From a virus, in the IMG/VR virus record IMGVR_UViG_3300028596_000060, positions 1-25,299 of that record: DNA of 25,299 nt; one strand, written 5' to 3'. The position numbers were made by a program, and so were the translations under genes. The notes under the pieces are model-generated. The model was not told where the DNA came from and ran no database searches. It saw only the letters and a program-made list of their open reading frames with translations. This document shows positions 1 to 6,113 of this stretch, in pieces (positions within the stretch are counted from its first letter, which is position 1; each line of letters starts with the position of its first letter).

Positions 1-414
1 TTCTTGATCATCGCCACGGTCTTCGCGCAGACCATGGCGATGATCAAGAAGCTCCAGGACAACAAGAAGTACGGACCGTACCGCTTGTACGTGCCGACTG
101 TTGTCGGGAACGCCCTTGACAACGACTACGACGCGACGAGCCCGTCGCAGGGCCTGACGATCCGTCAACGGCTCCTGAAGATCGAGAATCTTCAGGCGAT
201 CCGCGTGGCGGACCTCCTGCCGGCGACCAAAGTCGCGCTCGTGCAGATGACGTCGGACGTCATCGACATGGTCGTCGGGCAGACCCCGACGGTCATCCCG
301 TGGACGTCGCTGGACGGCTTCACGATCCACAACCTGGTCATGGCGATCATGATCCCGCGCGTCCGCTCGGACTACGACGGCAACAGCGGGATCTGCATCG
401 GGACCCTCACGTAA
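1..414 (+). CDS. Major capsid protein, C-terminal part (5' truncated)
   Basis: The frame is open from the first base and ends at TAA 412-414, so the gene starts upstream of the window. The visible 137 residues resemble the C-terminal half of HK97-fold major capsid proteins of the encapsulin-like DUF6260 type. Features seen are the segment YGPYRLYVP, a run of the form LRxRLLKIENLQAIRVADLLP, the stretch VALVQMTSDVIDMVVGQ, and the terminal pattern VMAIMIPRVRSDYDGNSGI. In such proteins the P-domain and A-domain strands of the capsomer lie here. Its position immediately before connector and tail genes is the usual place for the capsid gene. The N-terminal arm, any scaffolding segment and the E-loop are outside the window. 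Family assignment is from recalled motif similarity, not a search. Confidence 0.75.
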   Translation, partial: FLIIATVFAQTMAMIKKLQDNKKYGPYRLYVPTVVGNALDNDYDATSPSQGLTIRQRLLKIENLQAIRVADLLPATKVALVQMTSDVIDMVVGQTPTVIPWTSLDGFTIHNLVMAIMIPRVRSDYDGNSGICIGTLT

Positions 415-416
415 AC

Positions 417-437
417 GGAAGGGGAGCGAGCTTCCCC
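417..437 (+). other. Short hairpin after the capsid gene
   Basis: Just after the capsid stop codon two mutually exclusive short stems can form: GGAAG 417-421 with CTTCC 431-435, or GGGGA 421-425 with TCCCC 433-437. No T-run follows, so it is not a convincing intrinsic terminator. It may be a processing or stability hairpin that protects the abundant capsid message; this role is inference. Confidence 0.3.
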
Positions 438-457
438 CTCGAAAGGAGAAAGAGAAG

Positions 458-841
458 ATGGGCACAACCACGACACCGGCGGTAGTGACGGCCCCGGAGG
501 CCGCGGCGGCGGAGAAGCGCGCCGCGGTCGAAGGGGCGTCTTCCGTGGCGGACGCCGTGAAGAAGGTGGCGGACGCGGCGGTCGAGGCCGCGTCAAAGGC
601 GAAGACGGCGGGCCCGCCGCCCGAGATCACCGTCACGGCGAACGCGAAAGGGAAGTTCGTCATCCGCGGCTCCGGCCTCGGGAAGTCCGGGACGGTGAAA
701 TTCGGCCCCCACCAGGCGAACACCGTGGAGTGGGGCCCGGAGTACATCGCGGGGCAGACGCCCGGCGGGCTGTCCGGCGAGACGGAGGTCGTCGTGCACG
801 TCGACGACAGGACCTCGAAGAAGGCAACGATCGTCCTGTAG
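458..841 (+). CDS. Small protein with IPT/TIG (Ig-like) domain, possible capsid decoration
   Basis: This 127-residue protein starts at ATG 458, preceded by AGGAG at 444-448 with a 9-base spacer. Residues 1-50 are Ala/Lys/Glu-rich and probably helical or disordered. Residues 52-127 follow the IPT/TIG Ig-fold pattern: a strand ending in FVIRGSGLG, then SGTVKFG, then a VxWGPEYI segment, and a final strand with VVVHVDD. The fold call rests on this pattern. IPT/TIG and other Ig-like domains are common on phage surfaces, where they can bind glycans or proteins. Placement directly after the capsid gene suggests a capsid decoration or head-fibre protein, but this is inference; a head-assembly accessory is an alternative. 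No cysteines or membrane segment are seen. Confidence 0.6.
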   Translation: MGTTTTPAVVTAPEAAAAEKRAAVEGASSVADAVKKVADAAVEAASKAKTAGPPPEITVTANAKGKFVIRGSGLGKSGTVKFGPHQANTVEWGPEYIAGQTPGGLSGETEVVVHVDDRTSKKATIVL

Positions 842-858
842 TTGAAGTCGCCTCGAGG

Positions 859-881
859 CCGGAGGGTCTGGGACCCCTCGG
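859..881 (+). other. GC-rich stem-loop between small structural genes
   Basis: Bases 859-868 pair with 872-881 around a three-base loop (TGG). The inner five pairs (GGGTC/GACCC) are perfect, followed by one A-C mismatch, one G-T wobble and three more G-C pairs. No T-tract follows, and the RNA continues into the ribosome binding site near 885-890. It could be a weak terminator, an RNA-processing site, or a control of the next gene's translation. Confidence 0.35.
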
Positions 882-897
882 CGCAGAGGAAACGACG

Positions 898-1185
898 ATG
901 AACAGATTCTTATTGATATGGTCGCAGTTTTGGAGTCCAGCAATCATACTTTTGATTGAGCAGGTCGGACTTTTAGTCAAACAAGGAGAAAAAATCATGG
1001 CAGCGATCGATGATCTCAGAGCATTGCTTCAGCGTGTTGACGCGGCGACGACCGAGATCGCGGCGGACCTGCAGGCCCTGAAGGACAAGATCGGCACGCA
1101 GATGACCCAGGAAGAGGTCGACGAGGTGAAGGCAGGGCTGGAGGCCGCGGCCTCGAAGCTCGAAACCACGGCGGCGGGGCAGTAG
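898..1185 (+). CDS. Small helical protein with two candidate starts
   Basis: Unrecognised. From ATG 898 it is 95 residues; from the in-frame ATG 997 it is 62. The upstream start has AGAGGA at 885-890. The inner start has a better site, AAGGAG at 983-988, with an 8-base spacer. Residues 1-33 of the long form are hydrophobic (FLLIWSQFW...AIILLIEQVGLLV) and encoded in AT-rich DNA with codons (TTA, ATA, AAA) rare nearby; the remainder is GC-rich, acidic and heptad-like (IDDLRALLQRVDAATTEIAADLQALKDKI), suggesting a coiled coil. The long form would be a membrane-anchored coiled coil and the short form soluble. The short form is the safer annotation if only one is real. Small coiled-coil proteins of this kind occur in phage head or fibre modules; no function is claimed. 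Confidence 0.6.
   Translation: MNRFLLIWSQFWSPAIILLIEQVGLLVKQGEKIMAAIDDLRALLQRVDAATTEIAADLQALKDKIGTQMTQEEVDEVKAGLEAAASKLETTAAGQ
983..988 (+). promoter_or_regulatory. Strong ribosome binding site at internal start
   Basis: AAGGAG lies 8 bases before ATG 997, inside the longer frame that begins at 898. It is one of the best Shine-Dalgarno matches in the window, and supports translation of a 62-residue short form. Confidence 0.5.
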
Positions 1186-1187
1186 CC

Positions 1188-1337
1188 GTGTTCACGATAC
1201 CCATCGTCCTGTCGGGGCTCGCCTTGGCGTTCGGGAGCTACGCGGCGCTCAAGGAGCCGACGCTTGCGGCGCGGAGCTGCTTCGTGACGTCGCTCGTGGT
1301 CTTCATCCTCGCCGTCCTCGGCGGCCTGGGCCGGTAG
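1188..1337 (+). CDS. Small two-helix membrane protein
   Basis: A 49-residue frame runs from GTG 1188, two bases after the previous stop, to TAG 1335-1337, directly before the next ATG. It reads as two hydrophobic helices (residues about 2-20, IPIVLSGLALAFGSYAAL, and about 33-47, FVTSLVVFILAVLGGL) joined by a short charged loop containing KEPTLAARSC. It fills the gap between two well-supported genes exactly, which supports its reality. Function is unknown. Short hairpin membrane peptides in phages can be holin or accessory lysis proteins, but a place in the head/connector block gives no support for that here. Confidence 0.55.
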   Translation: MFTIPIVLSGLALAFGSYAALKEPTLAARSCFVTSLVVFILAVLGGLGR

Positions 1338-1919
1338 ATGGCCGTCATCGACGCGACGGTCGGCGGCGCGACCTCGAACTCGTATCTCACGACGGCCGAG
1401 GCCGACGCGTACTTCGACACGAGGACGGCGCTCGTGCCGCCGTGGGCCTCGGCCGCGGACCCTGAGGCGGCTCTGATCATGGCGACGCGTCTGATGGACG
1501 CGCTCGCGCAACCGTTCAAGACGTTCGTGCCGGGTCCTCCCGGGGACCCGGGCTATTACCGCGTCCGGCGACAGTGGACGGGCGCGGCGGCGACGTCGAC
1601 GCAGCGGCTCGCGTGGCCCCGCACGGGGATGCTCACCCGGAACGGATACCCACTCGCGTCGACCGTCATCCCGCAGGAGCTGAAGGACGCGACGGCGGAG
1701 CTCGCCGGGCAATTGCTGGCGCAGGACTTCACGCTGAATAACCAGGTCGCGCAGCAAGGTATCACGTCGGTCAAGGCCGGGTCCGTCGCCGTGACGTTCC
1801 GCGACGACATGATTTTCAAGCAAGTCATACCGGATGCCGTCTACGACTTGCTAGTGCAGTCGTGGCTGACGGATGAGGTGGTCGAGTCGGTCGGGCGGTT
1901 CGAATTCGAGGTGATTTGA
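1338..1919 (+). CDS. Head-tail connector (adaptor) protein, DnaT-like/gp6-like
   Basis: A 193-residue protein beginning at ATG 1338, directly after the preceding stop. The N-terminus has the pattern NSYLTTAEADAYFDTR followed by a region rich in Ala and helix formers (AALIMATRLMDAL), then LAWPR and a helix IPQELKDATAELAGQLL. This resembles the phage proteins annotated as 'DnaT-like' connector or HK97 gp6-like adaptor, which form a dodecameric ring beneath the portal. The DnaT-like label is a family name; there is no reason to think it acts in replication here. Location between the capsid and head-closure genes fits the adaptor role. The stop overlaps the next ATG by one base. Confidence 0.65.
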   Translation: MAVIDATVGGATSNSYLTTAEADAYFDTRTALVPPWASAADPEAALIMATRLMDALAQPFKTFVPGPPGDPGYYRVRRQWTGAAATSTQRLAWPRTGMLTRNGYPLASTVIPQELKDATAELAGQLLAQDFTLNNQVAQQGITSVKAGSVAVTFRDDMIFKQVIPDAVYDLLVQSWLTDEVVESVGRFEFEVI

Positions 1920-2137
1920 TGGCTTACTCTGTGGCGGCGTCCGGCATCATCAAGCATCTGATCGAGGAGGAGCTCATCCCGAAGGAGTCCCTCAACGTGC
2001 AGATCAACTTCCCGACCGATGGCGTCCTGACGGTTCGCTACGAGGTGTTCATGACGGGCGACAGGCTGGCGCGGTTCCAGCGGGCGTTCGCAAAGTTCCT
2101 GGCTGAGAACCCAGAGTCGGATTTGGTAGTGATATGA
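1919..2137 (+). CDS. Small hypothetical protein in connector cluster
   Basis: A 72-residue protein using ATG 1919, which overlaps the upstream stop (TGATG). Not recognised. It begins with a helix (GIIKHLIEEELIP), followed by two probable beta strands (LNVQINFP and VLTVRYEVFMTG) and a second helix (RLARFQRAFAKFLAENP). This alpha-beta-beta-alpha order gives a compact fold with no membrane segment or cysteine. Translational coupling on both sides implies co-expression with the adaptor and head-closure genes. A small connector or assembly factor is possible, but nothing in the sequence proves it. Confidence 0.65.
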   Translation: MAYSVAASGIIKHLIEEELIPKESLNVQINFPTDGVLTVRYEVFMTGDRLARFQRAFAKFLAENPESDLVVI

Positions 2138-2493
2138 GCATTCTCAGCAACGCCGTCGCGATTCTGGACTCCGTGACGCAGTCGCTCGGGCTGCAGTCCG
2201 AGGTCGTGCATTTCCATTGGACGTCGCAGAGCGACGACGGCGTGAAGGCGTTCACGCCTGCGGCGGGCACGAAGCGGAAGGCGACCTGGGACAAGCGCGT
2301 CCGTATAGTCGCGGGGCTAAATGGACAGCAGGTGACGTCGACCTCGAGCCTGATCTTCCCGCGGCCCATAGATGTGGACGCGCGCGACGAGTTCACGCTG
2401 CCCGACGGGAAGCTCGGGTTGATCGTATCGCTCAGCGGCTTCGGGGACCCGGTGACGAAGAAACCGTTCGCGACGGAAGTGTTTCTCGGATGA
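2134..2493 (+). CDS. Head closure (stopper) protein, putative
   Basis: A 119-residue protein starting at ATG 2134 in an ATGA overlap with the previous gene. The first 30 residues are helical (AVAILDSVTQSLGL) and the rest appears beta-rich (VVHFHWTSQ, KATWDKRVRIVAGLNGQQV, SSLIFPRPIDV). It ends with DGKLGLIVSLSGFGDPVTKKPFATEVFLG, matching the 'DG ... I ... hTEVyfG' C-terminal pattern of small phage head-closure/stopper proteins. These sit below the adaptor ring and seal DNA in the head. Gene order (adaptor, small gene, this gene, later gp10-like protein and tail terminator) agrees. Family assignment is inference from pattern and synteny. Confidence 0.5.
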   Translation: MSILSNAVAILDSVTQSLGLQSEVVHFHWTSQSDDGVKAFTPAAGTKRKATWDKRVRIVAGLNGQQVTSTSSLIFPRPIDVDARDEFTLPDGKLGLIVSLSGFGDPVTKKPFATEVFLG

Positions 2494-2654
2494 GCGTCGT
2501 CCACTTCTACAGGCCGATCCTCCGTTACGTCGAGGTCGGCGACGGCGAGGAGATGGCTGAGCTCGGCGATCTTCGCGCGAAGTTGTGGTTCATCCGGATT
2601 CCGTTGCGTGTTGCGGTTTGGCTCAAGTCTTGGAGACAGGAACATAAAGCATGA
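2490..2654 (+). CDS. Small hypothetical protein
   Basis: A 54-residue frame from ATG 2490 (ATGA overlap with the previous stop) to TGA 2652-2654 (ATGA overlap with the next gene). The product starts MSVVHFYRPILRYVEVGDGEE and ends in a basic, tryptophan-containing helix (LWFIRIPLRVAVWLKSWRQEHKA). Not recognised. The exact fit between coupled neighbours is the main reason to accept it. The amphipathic C-terminus might associate with membranes or another protein. Confidence 0.5.
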   Translation: MSVVHFYRPILRYVEVGDGEEMAELGDLRAKLWFIRIPLRVAVWLKSWRQEHKA

Positions 2655-4042
2655 AGCGCCTACTCTGGATCGGCGACGCGTGTGTGGATAGCGGTTTCGC
2701 GCGTGCTACGCATTACACGATGGAGGGACTCGACTATAGGCTCCGCGGCAAGTTCGATTGTTCGGTGCTGGGGCTGAACTACCTGGGCGACCCGCACCCG
2801 TACCCGTACAACGTCTACCCTTGCTGGCCGGGCCAGGACATGTGGGGCGTCGGCAGGCTGGAGCAGGCGCTGCCGTTCTGGCTCACGAATCCCGAGGCGT
2901 GCGGGATCGACGGCGCGTGGCCGATGCCCCGGCCGGACGTGGTTGTCGTGCAGAACGACCCGTGGAACGTCCCGTACTACACGGAGGTGCTCAAGGAGAC
3001 GGGGATCCCCATCGTCGCCTCGGTCCCCGTGGACGGGAAGAACTGCCGCGGCGGCACAGCGTCGGGCAAGACGATGAAGGAACTGGGGATGAACGCTCTC
3101 GCCCTGACCGTCTTCTGGACCGAGTTCGGGCGTCTCGAGGCGGAGCTCGGCGGCTACGAGGGACCGGCGGCCGTCGTGCCGCTCGGGGTCGATCGCGACA
3201 TTTATCACCCGTACGACAAGGCCGAGTCGCGGCGTTGGCTGGGGCTACCGATACCGGAGAACGCATTCCTCGCCGGATACGTCGGACGCAACCAGCCACG
3301 GAAGCGCCTCGACCTGACGCTCATGTACTTCGCGGAGTGGATCAAGAAGTACGATAGGCGCGACGCGTACCTCTTCGTCCACTGCGCGCCGACAGGCGAG
3401 ATGGCCTTCGACCTCGAGCAGCTTGTCCGGTACCTGAAGATACAGTCCCGCGTGATCGTCTCCTCGCCCGAGGCAAGGAAGGGCGAGACAGAGGAGACGC
3501 TCGCGCGGCTCTACTCGGCGTTTGACGTCCACATGTCGACGTCGCAGAGCGAGGGTTTTCATTTACCGTCGCTCGAGGCCATGGCCTGCGGCTGCGTCGC
3601 GATGGCGGGGAACTGGTCTGCGCTCGGGGACTGGGCGCGCGGCGCGGCGTACCTCGTCCCGTGCACGGGGAACATCTGCACGCACAATTCGATCAACGTC
3701 ATCGGCGGATTGCCGGACCGAGAGGCTTACGTCGTTGGGCTCGAGGAGCTGTACTCGGACCCGATCACGCGTCGGTGGTGGTCGCAGAAGGGCCTCGACC
3801 GGGCCGCCGAGCCGCGGTTCGATTGGAAGAACATCGGTGACGCGTTCGCCGCTGTCGTGGAGGGGGTTTTCAAGACCAAATCGCAGCCGCTCTGGAAGGG
3901 CGAGAAGCAGCTCCGGGATCCTTTCGAGGTCCCGCCGAAGCCCGTCGCGCCGAAGCTTCGCGTCTTGCGCGAGGGCTCCGTCCCGACGCCTGAACCTGAG
4001 GAACTGCCGGACCCCAATCCAGTTCATCGAGGATCTTTTTGA
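2651..4042 (+). CDS. Glycosyltransferase, GT4-like (GT-B fold)
   Basis: A 463-residue protein starting at ATG 2651, coupled to its neighbours. The N-terminal Rossmann-like half opens LLWIGDACVDSGFARATHY, a common start in GT-B enzymes. The donor-binding half begins near residue 207 with AGYVGRNQPRKRLDLTL, where R and K would contact the nucleotide-sugar phosphates. Near residues 298-314 is SEGFHLPSLEAMACG, the E-x7-E motif typical of family 4. The last 60 residues are proline-rich and low in complexity. The enzyme should transfer a sugar from a nucleotide sugar to an unknown acceptor in the cytoplasm. Its location among connector genes suggests virion protein glycosylation, as shown for some actinobacteriophage capsids and tails; modification of host glycans is an alternative. 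Donor and acceptor cannot be read from sequence. Confidence 0.85.
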   Translation: MKRLLWIGDACVDSGFARATHYTMEGLDYRLRGKFDCSVLGLNYLGDPHPYPYNVYPCWPGQDMWGVGRLEQALPFWLTNPEACGIDGAWPMPRPDVVVVQNDPWNVPYYTEVLKETGIPIVASVPVDGKNCRGGTASGKTMKELGMNALALTVFWTEFGRLEAELGGYEGPAAVVPLGVDRDIYHPYDKAESRRWLGLPIPENAFLAGYVGRNQPRKRLDLTLMYFAEWIKKYDRRDAYLFVHCAPTGEMAFDLEQLVRYLKIQSRVIVSSPEARKGETEETLARLYSAFDVHMSTSQSEGFHLPSLEAMACGCVAMAGNWSALGDWARGAAYLVPCTGNICTHNSINVIGGLPDREAYVVGLEELYSDPITRRWWSQKGLDRAAEPRFDWKNIGDAFAAVVEGVFKTKSQPLWKGEKQLRDPFEVPPKPVAPKLRVLREGSVPTPEPEELPDPNPVHRGSF

Positions 4043-4455
4043 TGGCTAAACTCATAGGCCTCTCGTACATGAAGGGCCGCCTGCTACGCTTCGCGCAGGA
4101 GTACCCACGAGTCGTGGGTCAGGCGCTCTACGACGAGCTGAACGAGATCGAGAAGCCGGAGTCGCAGCGCCGGATACCGAAGGACACGCATGCCGCGGAA
4201 CTTAGCGCCGTGGTGCTCGGGCCGGACATCAGGCCCGGCCGCGTCGTGGCCGCGCTGGCGTACGCCGCGCAGGGTGAGACGAACCCGAAGACCGGCGAGC
4301 TGGTCGAGACGTATATTGTCCCGCTCCACGAGAACCTCGACGCGATCCACCCGGTCGGCGAAGCGAAGTTCCTCGAGTCGGTGATGAACGAGTCTGAGCG
4401 CTTCCTCGGCGACCGCATCGCGCGGCGCGCGGGGGTCGAGAAGGTGATCGTCTGA
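4042..4455 (+). CDS. HK97 gp10-like tail completion/minor capsid protein
   Basis: A 137-residue protein using ATG 4042, which overlaps the upstream TGA. The N-terminal half carries a helix (LLRFAQEYPRVVGQALYDELNEI) and a segment with a strand (AAELSAVVLGPD). The C-terminus, YIVPLHENLDAIHPVGEAKFLESVMNESERFLGDRIARRAG, matches the 'YA ... HE ... hpvGqaKFLe' pattern of HK97 gp10-like proteins. Members act at the head-tail junction or in tail completion. Its place just before a probable tail terminator is the conventional order. Assignment is from the C-terminal pattern and synteny. Confidence 0.7.
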   Translation: MAKLIGLSYMKGRLLRFAQEYPRVVGQALYDELNEIEKPESQRRIPKDTHAAELSAVVLGPDIRPGRVVAALAYAAQGETNPKTGELVETYIVPLHENLDAIHPVGEAKFLESVMNESERFLGDRIARRAGVEKVIV

Positions 4456-4601
4456 TGTCTTTTTCGCCACTACCGCCACGTCGGCCCGATTACTTGACAG
4501 AGTTGCCATTTTCATTGGTACTGGCTTTTTTCGGCGTTATCTTGTTTTTGAGCTTCGCGTTGCTCGGCGCGACGTGGATTGTCATGAGGATATTCGGATG
4601 A
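4455..4601 (+). CDS. Small single-helix membrane protein
   Basis: A 48-residue frame from ATG 4455 to TGA 4599-4601, coupled at both ends by ATGA overlaps. It has a proline/arginine-rich N-terminus (MSFSPLPPRRPDYLTELP) followed by one long hydrophobic helix (FSLVLAFFGVILFLSFALLGATWIVM) ending in RIFG. Its DNA is noticeably more AT-rich than the neighbours, with TTT, TTG and ATT codons; this may simply reflect hydrophobic residues. The perfect fit between two coupled genes supports it. Function is unknown. Confidence 0.5.
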   Translation: MSFSPLPPRRPDYLTELPFSLVLAFFGVILFLSFALLGATWIVMRIFG

Positions 4602-4996
4602 GCTTCACCGACGAGATCAAGTCGAGGCTGGTCGCCCAAGGGGTGACGGATTTGATCCTCGTCGGCATGAAGCCCGTGCTTCCGGATGAGGCTGGAAAGA
4701 AGTTCATCACCATGCGGGAATACGGCGGACGCGCGCCGTGGCGCGTCCACAATACCGGAGCTGCGACGCGGTACGCGCGGCCGGGGCTACAGGTGATCGC
4801 GCACGCGCCGAACACGGTCGACTCCCTCGCGCTCGCGTATCAGGCTTACAACGCGCTTTGCTTCGTCAATACCGTGATAAGCGGCACGACCTACATACAG
4901 GTCAACCCGCTTCAGGAACCCTATCCTCTTGGTCTGGACACCAAGGGTCGTGTTCAATTCGTGTTCAACGTCGAGACATTGAAGACACCCTCATAG
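4598..4996 (+). CDS. Tail terminator / minor capsid protein, putative
   Basis: A 132-residue protein. ATG 4598 (ATGA overlap) is preferred over frame-open positions further upstream because it preserves the coupling seen across this cluster. An N-terminal helix (FTDEIKSRLVAQGV) is followed by mixed alpha/beta sequence: FITMREYGGRAPWRVHNTG, RPGLQVIAHAP, a helix with VDSLALAYQAYNAL, and terminal strands QVNPLQEPYPLGLDTKGRVQFVFNVETL. This layout matches the phage minor capsid/tail terminator family (PF12691-like), which caps the tail tube and joins it to the head. Its place immediately before the major tail protein supports the call. Confidence 0.6.
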   Translation: MSFTDEIKSRLVAQGVTDLILVGMKPVLPDEAGKKFITMREYGGRAPWRVHNTGAATRYARPGLQVIAHAPNTVDSLALAYQAYNALCFVNTVISGTTYIQVNPLQEPYPLGLDTKGRVQFVFNVETLKTPS

Positions 4997-5008
4997 GAGA
5001 CAGACACA

Positions 5009-5428
5009 ATGAGTCTAGCAGTAGCAGCAACAGGGATACTCGTCAAGAGGTCGGCGGGCATCAACACCACGTCGTACGTCACGGTCGGGGAGCTCACGAG
5101 CGTGACGCCGGCAGGGAAGAGCAGGAATAAGCTCGAGACGTCGACGCACAACGACGGCTCAGAGAGCTTCGTCCTGGGCATTCTCCGTCAGGGAGATCCG
5201 GGGTTCCACATCAACTACGTCGGGTCCGACGCGACGCACATTGCCATCATCGCGGACATCGACGGCAACATCCCGAACAGCTGGCAGTTCGCGTTCCCCT
5301 CGGGCGTGAAGCGCTCGGGCAACGCGCGCGTGCAGCAGTTCGTGTTCGATCCGGCGCCGGTCGATTCGATTCAGGGAGTGACGTGTGCGTTGGCGTGGGC
5401 CGGTCCCGTGACCGACTCTCCGACGTAA
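5009..5428 (+). CDS. Major tail tube protein
   Basis: A 139-residue protein with a good ribosome binding site (AGGAG 4995-4999, spacer 9) before ATG 5009, expected of an abundant product. The sequence is beta-rich: VGELTSVTPAGKSRNKLETSTHNDG, ESFVLGILRQGDPGFHINYVG, WQFAFPSGVKRSGNARVQQFVFDPAP. It matches the pattern of lambda gpV-type tail tube proteins, in which 'eltsvt' strands and a conserved loop of the form 'kr..ietT...dg...fv.Gl.d.G...f...y' form the hexameric ring. It lacks the extra C-terminal Ig domain seen in some relatives. It lies just upstream of the chaperone and tape measure genes, which is the canonical order. Confidence 0.8.
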   Translation: MSLAVAATGILVKRSAGINTTSYVTVGELTSVTPAGKSRNKLETSTHNDGSESFVLGILRQGDPGFHINYVGSDATHIAIIADIDGNIPNSWQFAFPSGVKRSGNARVQQFVFDPAPVDSIQGVTCALAWAGPVTDSPT

Positions 5429-5573
5429 AGAGGTCAGGCGCGCCACACGCGTCTTCCAGGCCGTCGGCCCCAGGCGTTTCGGTGGGTTTCGGCGCTACCA
5501 CCGGGGCGCTCCCGTCACGGCGACAATACGGGAGGGGCACATTTTCAACCAGCCGCTCTGGAGGCGGCGCATT
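5429..5573 (+). other. 145-base intergenic region with 7-bp hairpin
   Basis: This is the longest gap between genes in the window. CTCCCGT at 5509-5515 pairs perfectly with ACGGGAG at 5528-5534 around a 12-base loop, followed some bases later by ATTTTC. A weak terminator or mRNA-processing structure that lowers expression after the tail tube gene is plausible. The Shine-Dalgarno GGAGG for the next gene is at 5560-5564. No convincing gene was found in the gap on either strand. Confidence 0.4.
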
Positions 5574-6113
5574 ATGGCGACAGTACAAAATCCGGAAATG
5601 GCAGCGGAACTCAGGGGTTTGCTCGGGATCGACGATATCGAGAGGGTCGACGACACGGCGTTCAAGACCGTCGAGGTCCCGGAGTGGGGTGGAAGCATTA
5701 GGATAGGGACCATCAACGCCGGGACGATGCTCGAGTACGTCAAGTCGAACGACACGGCGGCGAAGTTCAACTCGGGCCTCAGGATGATCGTGGACAGCCT
5801 CGTCGACGCGAACGGTAAGCGCATCGGCCAGTTGAGCCACATGGAGATGCTCAAGAAGAAGAACAACATGGTCATCCAGAAGGTCGCCGAGGAGATCCTC
5901 AAGCTCAACGGTGTCGAGAAGAAGCCGTTCGATTTCCAAGACCGCTTGAAGGAAGCCGGGGAGGACCCGACGAAGCTCGGCGCTCTTATCGCCGTGCTCC
6001 GGCAGTCAGCGGACAGCCTCGAGGCGGCCGGGACGGACAAGGAGAAGCTGAAGGCGGTTGCCGCTGGGAAGGTTGAGGAAGACGCAAAAAACTCTTCAGG
6101 CGGGACGCCCTAA
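5574..6113 (+). CDS. Tail assembly chaperone, short form (gpG-like)
   Basis: A 179-residue protein starting at ATG 5574, with GGAGG 9 bases upstream. It is charged and mainly helical, with FKTVEVPEWGGSIRIGTINAGTMLEYVKS near residues 30-60 and helices around MEMLKKKNNMVIQKVAEEIL. Location between the tail tube and tape measure genes, and the downstream frameshift signal, identify it as the lambda gpG equivalent. In that system the short product and a frameshifted longer product coat the tape measure protein during tail assembly. The zero frame stops at TAA 6111-6113 after passing the slippery site at codons 171-173. A -1 shift there would yield a 300-residue fusion ending at 6475. Confidence 0.75.
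   Translation: MATVQNPEMAAELRGLLGIDDIERVDDTAFKTVEVPEWGGSIRIGTINAGTMLEYVKSNDTAAKFNSGLRMIVDSLVDANGKRIGQLSHMEMLKKKNNMVIQKVAEEILKLNGVEKKPFDFQDRLKEAGEDPTKLGALIAVLRQSADSLEAAGTDKEKLKAVAAGKVEEDAKNSSGGTP

Noticed and set aside
913-976. Possible sigma-70 promoter (TTGATA 913-918 or TTGATT 952-957)
   Set aside because: No convincing -10 box lies at 16-18 bases from either, so it is not listed as a promoter feature. The AT-richness alone is kept as a finding.
1029-1823. 264-codon minus-strand frame
   Set aside because: It is opposite two supported plus-strand genes, and its product is dominated by Arg runs typical of antisense GC-rich frames.
5383-5706. Plus-strand frame crossing the intergenic gap before the chaperone gene
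   Set aside because: It overlaps both neighbours, has a Ser/Arg/Gly-rich product and no ribosome binding site, while the chaperone frame has GGAGG and a frameshift signal.
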